This document shows positions 51,279 through 60,510 of a stretch of 64,000 nt of DNA, piece after piece (the first letter of the stretch is position 1; every line of letters starts with the position of its first letter). The stretch lies in the NCBI RefSeq assembly GCF_016865525.2, contig NZ_CP075169.1, forward strand, positions 5,270,337-5,334,336, in the 5' to 3' direction. A program made the position numbers and the translations under genes. This DNA is from Sodalis ligni. Lineage in GTDB: Bacteria; Pseudomonadota; Gammaproteobacteria; Enterobacterales; Enterobacteriaceae. The notes under the pieces are model-generated. The model searched no databases and was not told where the DNA came from. It was given only the letters and a program-made list of their open reading frames with translations.

Positions 51279-52158
51279 CGAATACCTCGTTCAATCCGTA
51301 AATAATCGCCTCTTCAGCCGCGAGGGTGGTGCAGGGAAGATGAAGTATTCGGCACGTCCGCCGGTAGCGCTCAAGGAGGAGAGCGGAGCCGATAAAGCAA
51401 ACGCTTTCGTCCTGCGGGTGGCCGGTCAAGACTTCATGCCCCACCAGCAGGCCGGAAAGCCAGGCCGCGGCAAAGGCGGCGTCGAATTCCCCAAGGATAT
51501 AGCGTCCCCGGCAACGGAACAGTTCGCTCAGCAGCGTGCTGTCGCCCTGCTCGATGGCCACGGCGGTCTCCACCCCCTGCTGGAAAATGTCATCACAAAA
51601 CGTCTGCTCGCCGAGTCCTTTGCCCACCACCGAATGATTCAGCACCAGGTGGTACAGTTCGCCGGTCATCAGCGTGCGCAGGCCGACGATTTTTTTCTGT
51701 TCCGGATCAACGGTTATCCATTTGCTGTGGGTGCCCACGGCGGCAAATACCCGCGCTTCGCTAATCGTTAGCGCGCCCGCCAGCTGCATCTCCTCGCCGC
51801 GGCAGATTTCATGTTCCTCCCGGCTGCAGATGCCCGGGCGCACGGTAGCGGGATTGGGCAATACGTGTTCCAACGGTATTCCACGGGCGAGGAGATCGTG
51901 AAAGCTGACCGGCAGCGGGAGATAACCGGCGTCTTTGATGCCGATATTGCTGCCGATCATGCCGCACAGGATCACCGGCAAGCGCTCGTTATAATCATCC
52001 CCCAGCCGCATCAGCTCCGTGCGCAACACCTCCCCCAGCTGCGCGCGCGGGCAGCGGGCGACGCCCTTTTCGGACTGGACGGTGCGCGCCACCCTGCCCT
52101 GTTTGACGCGCATGGCGCGAAAATTACTGGTTCCCCAGTCGACGGCAATGTAGTTCAT
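51265..52158 (-). CDS. dgoK: 2-dehydro-3-deoxygalactonokinase
   Basis: 297 residues, sugar-acid kinase of the DgoK family. It starts MNYIAVDWGTSNFRAMRVKQ, the phosphate-1 loop, with CGMIGSNIGI, VGTHSKWITVD and LTGELYHLV further on. It makes the 6-phosphate that DgoA cleaves. It overlaps the DapA-family gene at its start by four bases. Intact. Confidence 0.88.
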   Translation of the reverse strand: MNYIAVDWGTSNFRAMRVKQGRVARTVQSEKGVARCPRAQLGEVLRTELMRLGDDYNERLPVILCGMIGSNIGIKDAGYLPLPVSFHDLLARGIPLEHVLPNPATVRPGICSREEHEICRGEEMQLAGALTISEARVFAAVGTHSKWITVDPEQKKIVGLRTLMTGELYHLVLNHSVVGKGLGEQTFCDDIFQQGVETAVAIEQGDSTLLSELFRCRGRYILGEFDAAFAAAWLSGLLVGHEVLTGHPQDESVCFIGSALLLERYRRTCRILHLPCTTLAAEEAIIYGLNEVFDDAV

Positions 52159-53051
52159 TGCGCCCGCGCCAGAATCGCCAGCGGCAGATGGTCGGTAATC
52201 TCCTGAAGCTCCAGACGCGTGATTTCATCGAGCCCCTTGGCCGGGGAGCGCACGATAGCGGTGGCAAAAAGCCCGGAGCGATGTAATATCTCTTTATGAA
52301 CCGCCACGCCTAATCCTGGTTGAACGCCATAGCGCAGGAAGGGTAAATAGCGGTAAAACAGCGCTCGCGCCGCCTCTTTGTCATGTTTCCAGGCCAGCAA
52401 AATGGCATTTATCACCTCGGGAAATTCACAGGCGGGCATGGTGCCGGCAACGCCCCGCGCGAGCTCCTCATATAAAAAGCCGGCATTGAGACCGCCGAAA
52501 AGCCCGACCCTGTCCCCTAGCGCCGCCTTAAGCTGGCTGATTTTCAGCGTGGTGGGGGGCTGCTCGACTTTGATGTAGCGAATTTGCGGAAAATCCTCAC
52601 ACAGCCGCACCAGCGTGGGAACCGGAAAGCTGACGCCGGTCATTTGCGGCGCGTCCTGAATCATGATGTCGATATCGCACTGTTGACAGATGTCGCAATA
52701 GAAGCGGTAGATCTCTTCCGGACCGGGTTTGACCACCGACGGCGGATTGATCATCGCCACATCCGCCCCCCACCCCTGCGCCCGTTTAATCTCTTCTATT
52801 GCCACCGGCGCCGCCGCGCCGCCGGTGGCGACCACCAGCGGCAGTGAGCCGGTGATGGCCTTCACGCTCATGAAAATCGCTTCTTTCTCCTGCCACGTCA
52901 GCGCGTAGCCTTCCGAGGCATTGCCGAATAACGCCAGACCGTCGATCCCCTGCTCAAGTAAAAACCGCACAAGATTACCGATGGCGGGAAGATCGACAGC
53001 CCTCTGGTTATCAAAAGCGGTTGCCAAAATAGGAACATTACCTTTTAACAT
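52155..53051 (-). CDS. DapA/NanA-family aldolase or dehydratase
   Basis: 298 residues. GIDGLALFGNASEGYALTWQ replaces the usual G-T-T/N-G-E motif with GNASEG, and the Schiff-base Lys sits in IRYIKVEQPP (about residue 169). Family members include 2-keto-3-deoxy acid aldolases and 5-dehydro-4-deoxyglucarate dehydratase. In this operon a role on a sugar-acid intermediate is likely, perhaps on a second substrate entering the pathway. It overlaps the enolase-superfamily gene by seven bases. Confidence 0.8.
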   Translation of the reverse strand: MLKGNVPILATAFDNQRAVDLPAIGNLVRFLLEQGIDGLALFGNASEGYALTWQEKEAIFMSVKAITGSLPLVVATGGAAAPVAIEEIKRAQGWGADVAMINPPSVVKPGPEEIYRFYCDICQQCDIDIMIQDAPQMTGVSFPVPTLVRLCEDFPQIRYIKVEQPPTTLKISQLKAALGDRVGLFGGLNAGFLYEELARGVAGTMPACEFPEVINAILLAWKHDKEAARALFYRYLPFLRYGVQPGLGVAVHKEILHRSGLFATAIVRSPAKGLDEITRLELQEITDHLPLAILARAQ

Positions 53052-54208
53052 GCGTCACTCCAGTGATTTTCACGTACGCTTTCTTCATTGATTTCAATAC
53101 CCAGACCCGGCCCCGAGGGAAGCGCATAATGGCCAGCGGCGCAGACCAGCGGTTGGCGCAGCAGGCTGTTGGCCACCTCAAATACCGGCGGCTGGAACTC
53201 AAGCATAAAGAGGTTGGGCAGCGCGGCCGCCGCGTGAATGGAGGCGGCGATGCAGGGACCCAGGCCAACGCTCAGATGCGGCGCCACCAGCAGGTTCCAG
53301 GTTTCGGCAAGGGAGGCGATGCGCATCAGTTCGGTAATGCCGGTGCGCCCGACATCCGGCTGCAGAATGTCCACAGCGCGCTGCTCGATATAGGGACGGA
53401 ACTGATAGCGGGTACGTTCCGTTTCGCCAAGCGCCACCGGCACCGCGCTTTTCCGGCGCAGCTCCCGGTGGCCCGCCACGTCCTCCGGCAGCAGCGGCGC
53501 TTCAAGAAAACCGACGTCATAGGCTTTGAGGCCTTCCGCCAGCCTTGCCGCCTCGTGAACGCTGTAGTTCCAGTGCGCGTCGATAAAAATGGCGGCCTGC
53601 GGCCCCAGCGCTTCCCGGATGGCGCGGACATTATCCAGGTCCTTGGCGACGCCGTAGCCGAGCGCCAGTTTTACCGCGTTAAAGTTTTTCCCCTGCCATT
53701 CCCGCGCCAGCTCGCAGCGGGCTTCGACGGTGGGGCGCGGCAGACCGGAAACATAACAGGGAACCTGCTCGCGAAAGGCGCCCCCCAGCAACTGGTGCAC
53801 AGGCTGCCCCAGAATATGCCCCTTAAGATCCCACAGCGCGATATCCACCGCCGCCAGCGCATCAATGTGGTAGCCGGCGGTATGCCCGCGGTCGCGCATC
53901 GAGTTATACATCCGTGCGTTCAGCACATTGCCGCTAAACGGACTGGCGCCGAGCAGCAGCGGTTTGAACAGGTGCGTTATCAACTGCGCGGCGACCTGCG
54001 GCACTACCGGGGCCAGCGCTTCGCCCCACCCCACATGGCCGTCATCGCAGGTTATCTTCACCAGGCAGGTTTCCATTTTGCGTGAATAGACGCAGCGGTA
54101 TTCAGGACGATAGTAATAATCCTCGGCGCCTTCATCCGGATCTCCGCCGAGATAAATCTCCTTTGGTTTGATTTTTAACGGGAAACACTGTACGTCGACG
54201 ATCTTCAT
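53045..54208 (-). CDS. Mandelate racemase/muconate lactonizing-family sugar-acid dehydratase
   Basis: 387 residues from the ATG at 54208, which has GGAG six bases upstream. The enolase-superfamily residues are visible: NAVKLALGYG, metal Asp in IFIDAHWNYS, Glu in VGFLEAPLLPED, Glu in VALGETERTR, Asp in LQPDVGRTGI and the His in LVAPHLSVGLGP. The N-terminal YLGGDPDEGAEDYYYRPEYR is a distinctive capping loop. With DgoA and DgoK next to it, the enzyme probably dehydrates a galactonate-like acid to the 2-keto-3-deoxy acid, although the metal-site pattern is not that of DgoD. Confidence 0.85.
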   Translation of the reverse strand: MKIVDVQCFPLKIKPKEIYLGGDPDEGAEDYYYRPEYRCVYSRKMETCLVKITCDDGHVGWGEALAPVVPQVAAQLITHLFKPLLLGASPFSGNVLNARMYNSMRDRGHTAGYHIDALAAVDIALWDLKGHILGQPVHQLLGGAFREQVPCYVSGLPRPTVEARCELAREWQGKNFNAVKLALGYGVAKDLDNVRAIREALGPQAAIFIDAHWNYSVHEAARLAEGLKAYDVGFLEAPLLPEDVAGHRELRRKSAVPVALGETERTRYQFRPYIEQRAVDILQPDVGRTGITELMRIASLAETWNLLVAPHLSVGLGPCIAASIHAAAALPNLFMLEFQPPVFEVANSLLRQPLVCAAGHYALPSGPGLGIEINEESVRENHWSDAC

Positions 54209-54228
54209 ATCCACTCCGGTTTTTCGGG

Positions 54229-55551
54229 TTAATCCAGTTTTTTGCCCGCGGTCTCTTTGGCCATCCACACGGCGGCGAACGAGATAAGCGCGGTCAGCAT
54301 GACGTAAAACGCAGGAGACAACGGGTTGCCGGTGGCGGAAATCAGGCTCGCCGAGATAAGCGGCGTGACGCCGCCAAAGACCGCCACCGTCATGTTGTAG
54401 GCTATGGCGATGCCGCCGTAGCGCAATGAGGTAGGGAAAAGTTCCGCCATGGCCGCGCCGCAGCCGCCGTTAAACAGGGCCACCAGCATGCCCAGCATGC
54501 TCATGGCGGCAACGGAGACGGCAACCGAACCCTGTTCCATCACCATCATCGCCGGGTAGGTCAGCAAAATAAAACCGCCGCACCCGAAAAGCATCAGCGG
54601 CCGGCGCCCCCACCGGTCGGAAAGATAGCCCGCCAGCGGCATTACGATAGCGACGCTGAGCAGACCGAGGGTGGTGATCAGATAGGAATCGGTATGGGAA
54701 TAATGCAAATAGGTGGAGAGGTAGCTGGGCATAAAAGATTGCAATACCCAGCTGCTCACCGCCTTCACCACCACGAAACCCACGCAGAACAGCAGTGCGC
54801 GGGTGGAGGTGGTAAGCGTGGTGCGCAGCGGTGAGTGTTCCAGTTTTCCCGCTTTTTGCAGCAGATTGAATTCAGCGGAGTCTTCCATATTGCGGCGCAT
54901 ATAGAGGCCGCCAAGCCCCAACGGCGCGGCCAGCAGGAAAGGAATACGCCAGCCCCAGTCGTTCATCGCCGGCTCCCCCAGCAGGTGGGTCAGGACCAGT
55001 ACCAGTCCGGAACCGCAGACAAACGCCATAAAACTGAAGTTTTCGCTCCAGCAGGTCAGGCTGGCCCGGCGATGGGGTTGCGCGCTTTCCGCAAGATAGG
55101 TGATAACGCCGGAACTCTCGCCGCCCGCGGCGAATCCCTGCACCAACCGGATCAATACCAGCAGCACGGGGGCGAGTAGCCCGACGTTCGGATACGTGGG
55201 AAGAATGCCCATCGCAAAGGTGGAAAAGGACGTGATGACAATCACCGTCACCAAGACCTTACGGCGTCCCAGCCGGTCGCCCATGGAACCAAAGAAAAAT
55301 CCCCCCAGCGGGCGCATCAAAAAACCGGAACCGAACACGGCGAAGGATTTCAGCAGCGCCACCGTCGGGTCGCTGCTGGCAAAGAAGTTGCTGCCGATGA
55401 TGGCCGCGAGGGTGCCGTAAAGGCCAAAATCGAACCATTCGATAAAGTGGCCGATGCCCGCCGACATCATGATTTTAAACGTCCGCTGTCTTTTTGTTTT
55501 TACTGACTCAGCCGGGTAAGGAGCCGTCCGGTGAGTGATGGAATTTGTCAT
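54229..55551 (-). CDS. MHS-family major facilitator (organic acid:H+ symporter)
   Basis: 440 residues with twelve membrane segments. SAGIGHFIEWFDFGLYGTLA and the loop GSMGDRLGRRKVLV (motif A) mark the metabolite:H+ symporter group that includes ProP, ShiA and KgtP. It starts the operon with the dehydratase, so it should import the substrate acid. A perfect-arm palindrome lies 163 bases upstream. Confidence 0.88.
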   Translation of the reverse strand: MTNSITHRTAPYPAESVKTKRQRTFKIMMSAGIGHFIEWFDFGLYGTLAAIIGSNFFASSDPTVALLKSFAVFGSGFLMRPLGGFFFGSMGDRLGRRKVLVTVIVITSFSTFAMGILPTYPNVGLLAPVLLVLIRLVQGFAAGGESSGVITYLAESAQPHRRASLTCWSENFSFMAFVCGSGLVLVLTHLLGEPAMNDWGWRIPFLLAAPLGLGGLYMRRNMEDSAEFNLLQKAGKLEHSPLRTTLTTSTRALLFCVGFVVVKAVSSWVLQSFMPSYLSTYLHYSHTDSYLITTLGLLSVAIVMPLAGYLSDRWGRRPLMLFGCGGFILLTYPAMMVMEQGSVAVSVAAMSMLGMLVALFNGGCGAAMAELFPTSLRYGGIAIAYNMTVAVFGGVTPLISASLISATGNPLSPAFYVMLTALISFAAVWMAKETAGKKLD

Positions 55552-55649
55552 TTTATCTCCTGATCGAAACGTCGCATGCCGACGGTACCCAGAGGAACAC
55601 CGGAAGGCCTGAATAGCCGTGTTGTTCGAATAACCAGCAGTGTAGGCAG

Positions 55650-55741
55650 GCGGGGCCGGGAAGCCACCGCACGTCTGCGTTGCGTGAGAGTAGTCATAAA
55701 ATCACGGCTAAAATTGCTTCATATAGTGAAGCAACTGGAAA
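55650..55741. repeat. Repeat unit with palindrome, copy 1
   Basis: About 90 bases here closely match 57215-57317. The core is a palindrome at 55714-55734, arms TTGCTTCA and TGAAGCAA around TATAG. Both copies also share TTGCGTGAGAG and AGTCATAAAAT. It lies between the porin stop and the symporter start, as a promoter would. Confidence 0.75.
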
Positions 55742-55792
55742 AGCGGCCTCTGAATGCATCAGTATTTATCACGATGAATTGAGACTGTTTTA

Positions 55793-56950
55793 TCAAAACC
55801 GATACCAGAGACGGACCCAGTTTTCGTCCGGCTGGTTATCGGAGGTATTGCTGAAGGTGCGTTCGTAATCGATTTGGAAACCATGGGGCAGTTCCGCGGC
55901 AATCCCCAGGTCTGTGTGATTGGTCTGGAAATGATCCCAGCGCATGCCGTCGCCGGCTAAATAGGGTTTGATGGCGGTAATGACCCGGCTGGCCACCGGC
56001 CACCGATAGGCCGCCATGTACTCCCAACCCCGCGCCTGCCCTTCAAAATAGGCCGCCGGCACTCTTGCCGTATGCCGCGGGATAAAATCATGGTAATAGC
56101 CGGCCGTGGCCGCCAGAGTCCAGTTACCCGGTTTCCATTGCGCCCCGATAGCCGTCACTTCCTGATTATAACCAGCCGTATTTGCGCCGCCCCTCACCGG
56201 AACGCGGCTAATGATATTGGCCCGGGTATAGCTGTAGGCAGCGCTCAACGTCAAATCCTTGGCAACATGGTAATCGATACCGCCGGCGCCTCCGGTTTGG
56301 CGCTGGTAACGGACATTGTCGCTTTCGACATAATAATCATCCACCGGCGCGTCCCAGCTGGCGCTCAGGGTGGCCGGTCCTGCGTCCTTGACATATTTGA
56401 GCAGCTTTTTACCGCGATAGGAGCCATCATAATTGCCGTTGACGCCGTTGTTCGACGCTTGACCGTGCATATCATTATCCCAAACGTCGGTTTTGGCGCC
56501 GATGACGCTGTATAAAACGCTGTTTTGCTGGCCGAAGGTCAAGGTTCCGTAACGCTTGCTGGCGATGCCGATATAATTTTTACGGCGGAAGGTGGTATCT
56601 TTATTATGATCGTAATGGCTGCCGGCCCCAAGTTCATTAAATATATCGAAGCCCACTTCGTAATACCATAATAGGCTTATATCATCATTGAAGTAATAAT
56701 TCACTGAAGTATGAATAAAGCTGCCGCTGTCATATCCCCGCTGGGTATAAGTGTGATCGTCGGCCGAGCCCATTTTATTGCGATATTGCGGCCGGATAAG
56801 ACCGCCGAACTGTAATTCCAGTCCGTTAAGCATAGGCAGGTTATTGTTTCGGTTAAGCAGGGTGATATCCGCCCGGGACAAACCGGGCAGGACAATCATG
56901 CTTAACAGTGCTGAGCTAAAAAGCACCGTCGTTTTCCGTAGGGCTGTCAT
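55793..56950 (-). CDS. Gram-negative general porin (OmpC/OmpF-like)
   Basis: 385 residues from the ATG at 56950 (MTALRKTTVLFSSALLSMIV), GAGG nine bases upstream. A signal peptide precedes ADITLLNRNNNLPMLNGLEL. The barrel strands follow with loop-3-like text around AKTDVWDNDMHG and a C-terminal ENWVRLWYRF ending in Phe, needed for outer-membrane assembly. Its place between two copies of the palindrome repeat suggests it brings the sugar acid across the outer membrane for the symporter. Confidence 0.85.
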   Translation of the reverse strand: MTALRKTTVLFSSALLSMIVLPGLSRADITLLNRNNNLPMLNGLELQFGGLIRPQYRNKMGSADDHTYTQRGYDSGSFIHTSVNYYFNDDISLLWYYEVGFDIFNELGAGSHYDHNKDTTFRRKNYIGIASKRYGTLTFGQQNSVLYSVIGAKTDVWDNDMHGQASNNGVNGNYDGSYRGKKLLKYVKDAGPATLSASWDAPVDDYYVESDNVRYQRQTGGAGGIDYHVAKDLTLSAAYSYTRANIISRVPVRGGANTAGYNQEVTAIGAQWKPGNWTLAATAGYYHDFIPRHTARVPAAYFEGQARGWEYMAAYRWPVASRVITAIKPYLAGDGMRWDHFQTNHTDLGIAAELPHGFQIDYERTFSNTSDNQPDENWVRLWYRF

Positions 56951-57214
56951 ATTATTATTCCTCAAAAAAACCGCTTTAACCGGCATGGGATATTGGCGGC
57001 CAACATGTTTTCCCACCGGATTTTCGGCATGGGGCCATCGCGCCGGTGGAACGGTATTATTCCCGGTAAAATGTCAGGTTTATTTATAGAAGCCGAAGTT
57101 CGGGCGCCATAATAAGGCGACGGCGCAGGCCTCTGTTATTTCCGGCGCGCCGATAAAGGACAGGTTCAGTCATTTATCGGCAGGCTTGGTGAGCAATTCT
57201 GCTTACGTATCCGG

Positions 57215-57317
57215 CAGTGTATGCCGGCGGGGTCGGGAAGCTATCGCACATGCGCGTTGCGTGAGAGGAGTCATAAAATGACCGGCGATATTGCTTCATA
57301 TAGTGAAGCAATGGCAA
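57215..57317. repeat. Repeat unit with palindrome, copy 2
   Basis: Second copy of the unit at 55650-55741. The palindrome is at 57291-57311 with the same eight-base arms. On the plus strand this copy also has GAGGAG and an ATG reading MTGDIASYSEAMAKGAL, which copy 1 lacks (ATC instead of ATG). It lies upstream of the porin gene and just downstream of the tetR stop. Confidence 0.75.
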
Positions 57318-57342
57318 AAGGGGCGTTAAACCGTCTTGTGTA

Positions 57343-57939
57343 TTACTGGTGGTTTTCCATTGCGGCGGCAAGTCTCAATGCGTTGGCTATGCCATCATTT
57401 AGCAGCTGCGTTGACAATGCCTTATCCGGAACGATGCGAGAGAGCTGAAGAGTACCGGCCATCACCGCCCAGATTGCTCCCGCGACTCGCATTCGTGTCT
57501 GGGCGGCAGCCTCTTGAGGCAAGCAGTCGGCCATGCGCCGGATGAAGTCTAAGGTTTTGCCGGCAATCATTGCCCGGGTATCTTCCGGACGATTCTTCAG
57601 TTCCGAAGCCAAAGATGCCACCACGCAGCCTTCTCCCGGAGCATCCCGATGTGCGACGCTCAAATAACGCCGTAATATCAGCTCGAGCGTGACTTTTGCG
57701 TTGCCTCCGGGGCCGCCGAAAATGCCGCAAAATGTTTCGTCCGCCGCACTGCCAACGGCTTCCCGGATCAACTCCTCCTTGGACGTGAAGTGGCTGTAGA
57801 ATCCTCCCACGGTCAAGCCTGCGTGCCCCATCAATGCCGCAACACCGACTTTTTCAATGCCTTCTTCACGGAAACGCCGTGCCGCGACCTTAACAATATG
57901 TCTGTGCGTTTCTTCTTTGTGATATTTTGCGTAACGCAT
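57343..57939 (-). CDS. TetR-family regulator
   Basis: 198 residues. It starts MRYAKYHKEETHRHIVKVAA, the HTH is VGVAALMGHAGLTVGGFYSH (about residues 31-50), and SKEELIREAV follows. The C-terminal ligand domain is of the kind often found with redox enzyme genes. Neighbouring target unknown. A CATAGAATTATG motif and its inverted partner lie upstream at 57973 and 58131. Confidence 0.86.
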   Translation of the reverse strand: MRYAKYHKEETHRHIVKVAARRFREEGIEKVGVAALMGHAGLTVGGFYSHFTSKEELIREAVGSAADETFCGIFGGPGGNAKVTLELILRRYLSVAHRDAPGEGCVVASLASELKNRPEDTRAMIAGKTLDFIRRMADCLPQEAAAQTRMRVAGAIWAVMAGTLQLSRIVPDKALSTQLLNDGIANALRLAAAMENHQ

Positions 57940-57971
57940 AGAACCGCCCTCAGCTTATCAAGCTTCACCAC

Positions 57972-58146
57972 CATAGAATTATGTTCATAATATAACAATG
58001 GAGCATGATGTCCTCATCTATTTTGATTTGTGCCGGAGACATCGCGATCCAGCAGAAGGTATGGGTTCGGCTGCCGGCTAATCGACATAATGCAGCTTCT
58101 GCATCGGTTTGCATCTTTATATTACGATCATAATTCTATAGACTAT
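57972..58146. promoter_or_regulatory. Paired inverted motifs upstream of the TetR gene
   Basis: CATAGAATTATG (57973-57984), followed by the palindrome ATTATG-TT-CATAAT (57978-57991), and the inverse ATCATAATTCTATAG at about 58128-58142. The shared TATAGAATTATG core in opposite orientations looks like two operator sites. Confidence 0.45.
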
Positions 58147-58320
58147 AAAACTTGAATGCATTAGGGCGCTTGCAAGAATATTCAGCACGGTGTAGCGGCT
58201 TTAAATGCAGACACACAAAATGCGGAGGGCACAGAGCAGGTCCGCTCCCGGTCCCTGCCTGAACCACCATGACAATTTACGTTAATGCGTTAATCCGTGA
58301 AATCAAGGAAGCAGTTGATT
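57992..58320. other. Intergenic stretch between tetR and dsbA
   Basis: No gene is seen. AAGGAAG before the dsbA start is the ribosome site. The region should hold both divergent promoters. Confidence 0.45.
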
Positions 58321-58944
58321 ATGAATAAGATTTGGCTATCGCTGGCGGGCATCATCCTGGCCTTTAGCGCATCTGCCGCGCAGTTTACCGACGGTAAACA
58401 GTACATTACCCTGGATAAGCCGGTTGCCGGTGAGCCGCAGGTATTGGAATTTTTCTCTTTTAATTGCCCGCACTGCTATCAGTTCGAACAGGTGTTTCAT
58501 ATTTCCGACAACGTGAAGCAAAAACTGCCGGCAGGCACCAAGATAACCAAGTATCACGTTGAATTCCTTGAGCCGCTGGGTAAAGAACTGACCCAGGCGT
58601 GGGCGGTGGCGATGGCGCTGGGCATAGAAGATAAAATATCATCCCCGCTGTTTGAAGCGATCCAGAAAACCCAGACCGTGCAGAACAAGGCCGATATCCG
58701 AAAAGTATTTATCGACGCGGGTGTGAAGCCGGAAGAGTACGACGGGGCGTGGAACAGTTTTGTAGTGAAATCCCTGGTCGTCCAGCAAGAAAAAGCGGTG
58801 GCTGACTTTCAGCTCCAGGGCGTGCCGGCGATGTACGTTAACGGTAAATACCAGCTGAATATGCAGGGCATGGATACCAGCAACATGGATATCTTCGTTC
58901 AGCAGTATGCAGCCACGGTGAAATATCTGGTGGAGAAGCAATAA
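58321..58944 (+). CDS. dsbA: Thiol:disulfide interchange protein DsbA
   Basis: 207 residues from the ATG at 58321. Signal peptide [20 protein letters not shown], then [20 protein letters not shown] and the active site [12 protein letters not shown] with the C-P-H-C redox pair of DsbA, and the cis-Pro region [15 protein letters not shown]. It forms disulfides in periplasmic proteins. It stands alone here, not beside the usual yihE/polA genes, so it may be a second, accessory copy. Confidence 0.9.
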   Translation: MNKIWLSLAGIILAFSASAAQFTDGKQYITLDKPVAGEPQVLEFFSFNCPHCYQFEQVFHISDNVKQKLPAGTKITKYHVEFLEPLGKELTQAWAVAMALGIEDKISSPLFEAIQKTQTVQNKADIRKVFIDAGVKPEEYDGAWNSFVVKSLVVQQEKAVADFQLQGVPAMYVNGKYQLNMQGMDTSNMDIFVQQYAATVKYLVEKQ

Positions 58945-58969
58945 ACTGTATAAAACCGGTGATAGGAGG

Positions 58970-59291
58970 CAATTCAATAAACACCCTGGCGACGGTGGGC
59001 TGAATGCCTTTAACGCTCCGTATCCGAAATTACCTTCTCTGACGGGAAACGGCATTGTGGCGCCGGCAGAAAAGCGACGCGCTCCGCATCGCGCCGGGAC
59101 GCCCGGTAAATAATACTGCAGGCGGGGATCGCTATATTGGCCGGCAAACGCAAATTGAAGCCACATGGACGCCGGTCAGCGCTTTACAGTTGACTGCGGC
59201 CTGGGCTTATTTTGATGTCAACCATAATCTGCAGGTCGACGGCCTGCGCAATATGGATTTTTTCATGGCGTCCGCGACATTATTTTTCTAA
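58970..59291 (+). pseudogene. Alginate-export-like outer-membrane porin, C-terminal relic
   Basis: The plus strand gives HPGDGGLNAFNAPYPKLPSL TGNGIVAPA, then in another frame DRYIGRQTQIEATWTPVSAL QLTAAWAYF and the end MDFFMASATLFF at 59291, with the terminal Phe of a barrel. The text fits the last strands of alginate-export-type porins. Only the final 100 or so residues survive, with at least one frameshift. Confidence 0.55.
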
Positions 59292-59481
59292 AGCCGCATG
59301 ATTCAGAACGCTGAGCCTGCCCGTAGCAAGCATATGGCTGACGGCATAAAATAAGCAGGTTTAGTTTAATCTGGCCAATAAGTGATAACCCTTCAAAACG
59401 GGTGTTCGTCTGTACGTCGCCTGATAAGGCAGGGTTTATCTGATAACGTTATTGAAAAAATTAATGACATCTGGAGGTTAC

Positions 59482-59910
59482 ATGCGTCAGAGAATCATAG
59501 TCTGTCCGCTCATTGAAAATAACGGCGAGTATTTACTGTGTAAAATGGCCGATGACCGAGGGGTCTTCCCCGGCCAGTGGGCGTTGTCGGGCGGAGGTAT
59601 GGAACCAGGCGAAAAGATTGAGGAAGCCCTAAGGCGTGAAATCAAAGAGGAGTTGGGAGAAGCACTTCAGATAAACCGAATCACGCCATGGACATTTAGG
59701 GACGATGTTCGGATTAAGACCTACCAGGACGGCACAAAGGAAGAGATCTACATGATTTATCTCATTTTCGACTGTGTCAGCACAAACCGCCAGGTCACCT
59801 TTAATGAAGAATTCCAGGAGATTGCCTGGGTCAGTGCTGCCGGGCTCCAGGCGCTTGATCTGAATGAGGCTACCCGCATCACCTTCAAGCAAAAAGGTCT
59901 TCTGCAATAG
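59482..59910 (+). CDS. nudI: Nucleoside triphosphatase NudI
   Basis: 142 residues from the ATG at 59482 with GGAGG upstream. The Nudix box [22 protein letters not shown] (starting at about residue 37) is complete, and [20 protein letters not shown] is close to the NudI start. NudI hydrolyses pyrimidine deoxynucleoside triphosphates. Length matches (141 in E. coli). Confidence 0.88.
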   Translation: MRQRIIVCPLIENNGEYLLCKMADDRGVFPGQWALSGGGMEPGEKIEEALRREIKEELGEALQINRITPWTFRDDVRIKTYQDGTKEEIYMIYLIFDCVSTNRQVTFNEEFQEIAWVSAAGLQALDLNEATRITFKQKGLLQ

Positions 59911-59962
59911 GTTTCGAACCTGCTCTTCTGTTGCGCGCCGGCCCAGTCCGGTGCCGCCCTAT

Positions 59963-60394
59963 TTAGGCGTCACGTTCATTTGGCTGCTGGGGTGACTGAG
60001 GAAAGTGGGGGATTGTCTGATCAAGGCAAACCCACTTTTGCCCACTGGCGGTATAAATGTCGAGCGTTGGCTTGAAGTCCGATATGTCGTCAAGGGAAGG
60101 AAATCGGATAGAGGTGACTTGCGAATACGCTTCGCTTTGCGTGAACAAAGGGGTGCCGCAGTCAGGGCAGAAACTGCGGGTTGTGAGACCACCGCTGCTG
60201 GCGCGAACCGCATATGTTTTCGGCGTACCCATGATCTCGAGGTCGGCAGTCTTGACGATGATGCCTGACGCAAAAGGAGCCCCACTTGAAAGCTGACAGT
60301 CTCTGCAATGGCAGTTGATCATGGCTATCGGCTCCCGCACAACGGTATAGCGGACCGACCCGCATGCACACCCGCCTGAAAAAGGAATGTTCAT
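59963..60394 (-). CDS. GFA-family (CENP-V/GFA domain) protein
   Basis: 143 residues with both zinc sites: GGCACGSVRY at residues 7-16, INCHCRDCQ at about 26-34 and SFCPDCGTPLF at about 74-84. The family is named for the glutathione-dependent formaldehyde-activating enzyme, but most members have no proven activity. Intact and normal in length. Confidence 0.88.
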   Translation of the reverse strand: MNIPFSGGCACGSVRYTVVREPIAMINCHCRDCQLSSGAPFASGIIVKTADLEIMGTPKTYAVRASSGGLTTRSFCPDCGTPLFTQSEAYSQVTSIRFPSLDDISDFKPTLDIYTASGQKWVCLDQTIPHFPQSPQQPNERDA

Positions 60395-60510
60395 CTGCGT
60401 TTATCCCGGGTTTTTCACTATTCATGGCATGAAGCGCGTACCTTTTCACTTTGTGCGTCCCACGGACTCGCACGTCTGAAAAAGCCAAGCGCACTCGTTT
60501 CATTGGCACA

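Noticed and set aside
53063..54085. 340-codon plus-strand frame opposite the dehydratase gene
   Set aside because: The opposite strand has an intact enolase-superfamily enzyme with its active-site residues; this frame is Arg/Gln-rich with no domain.
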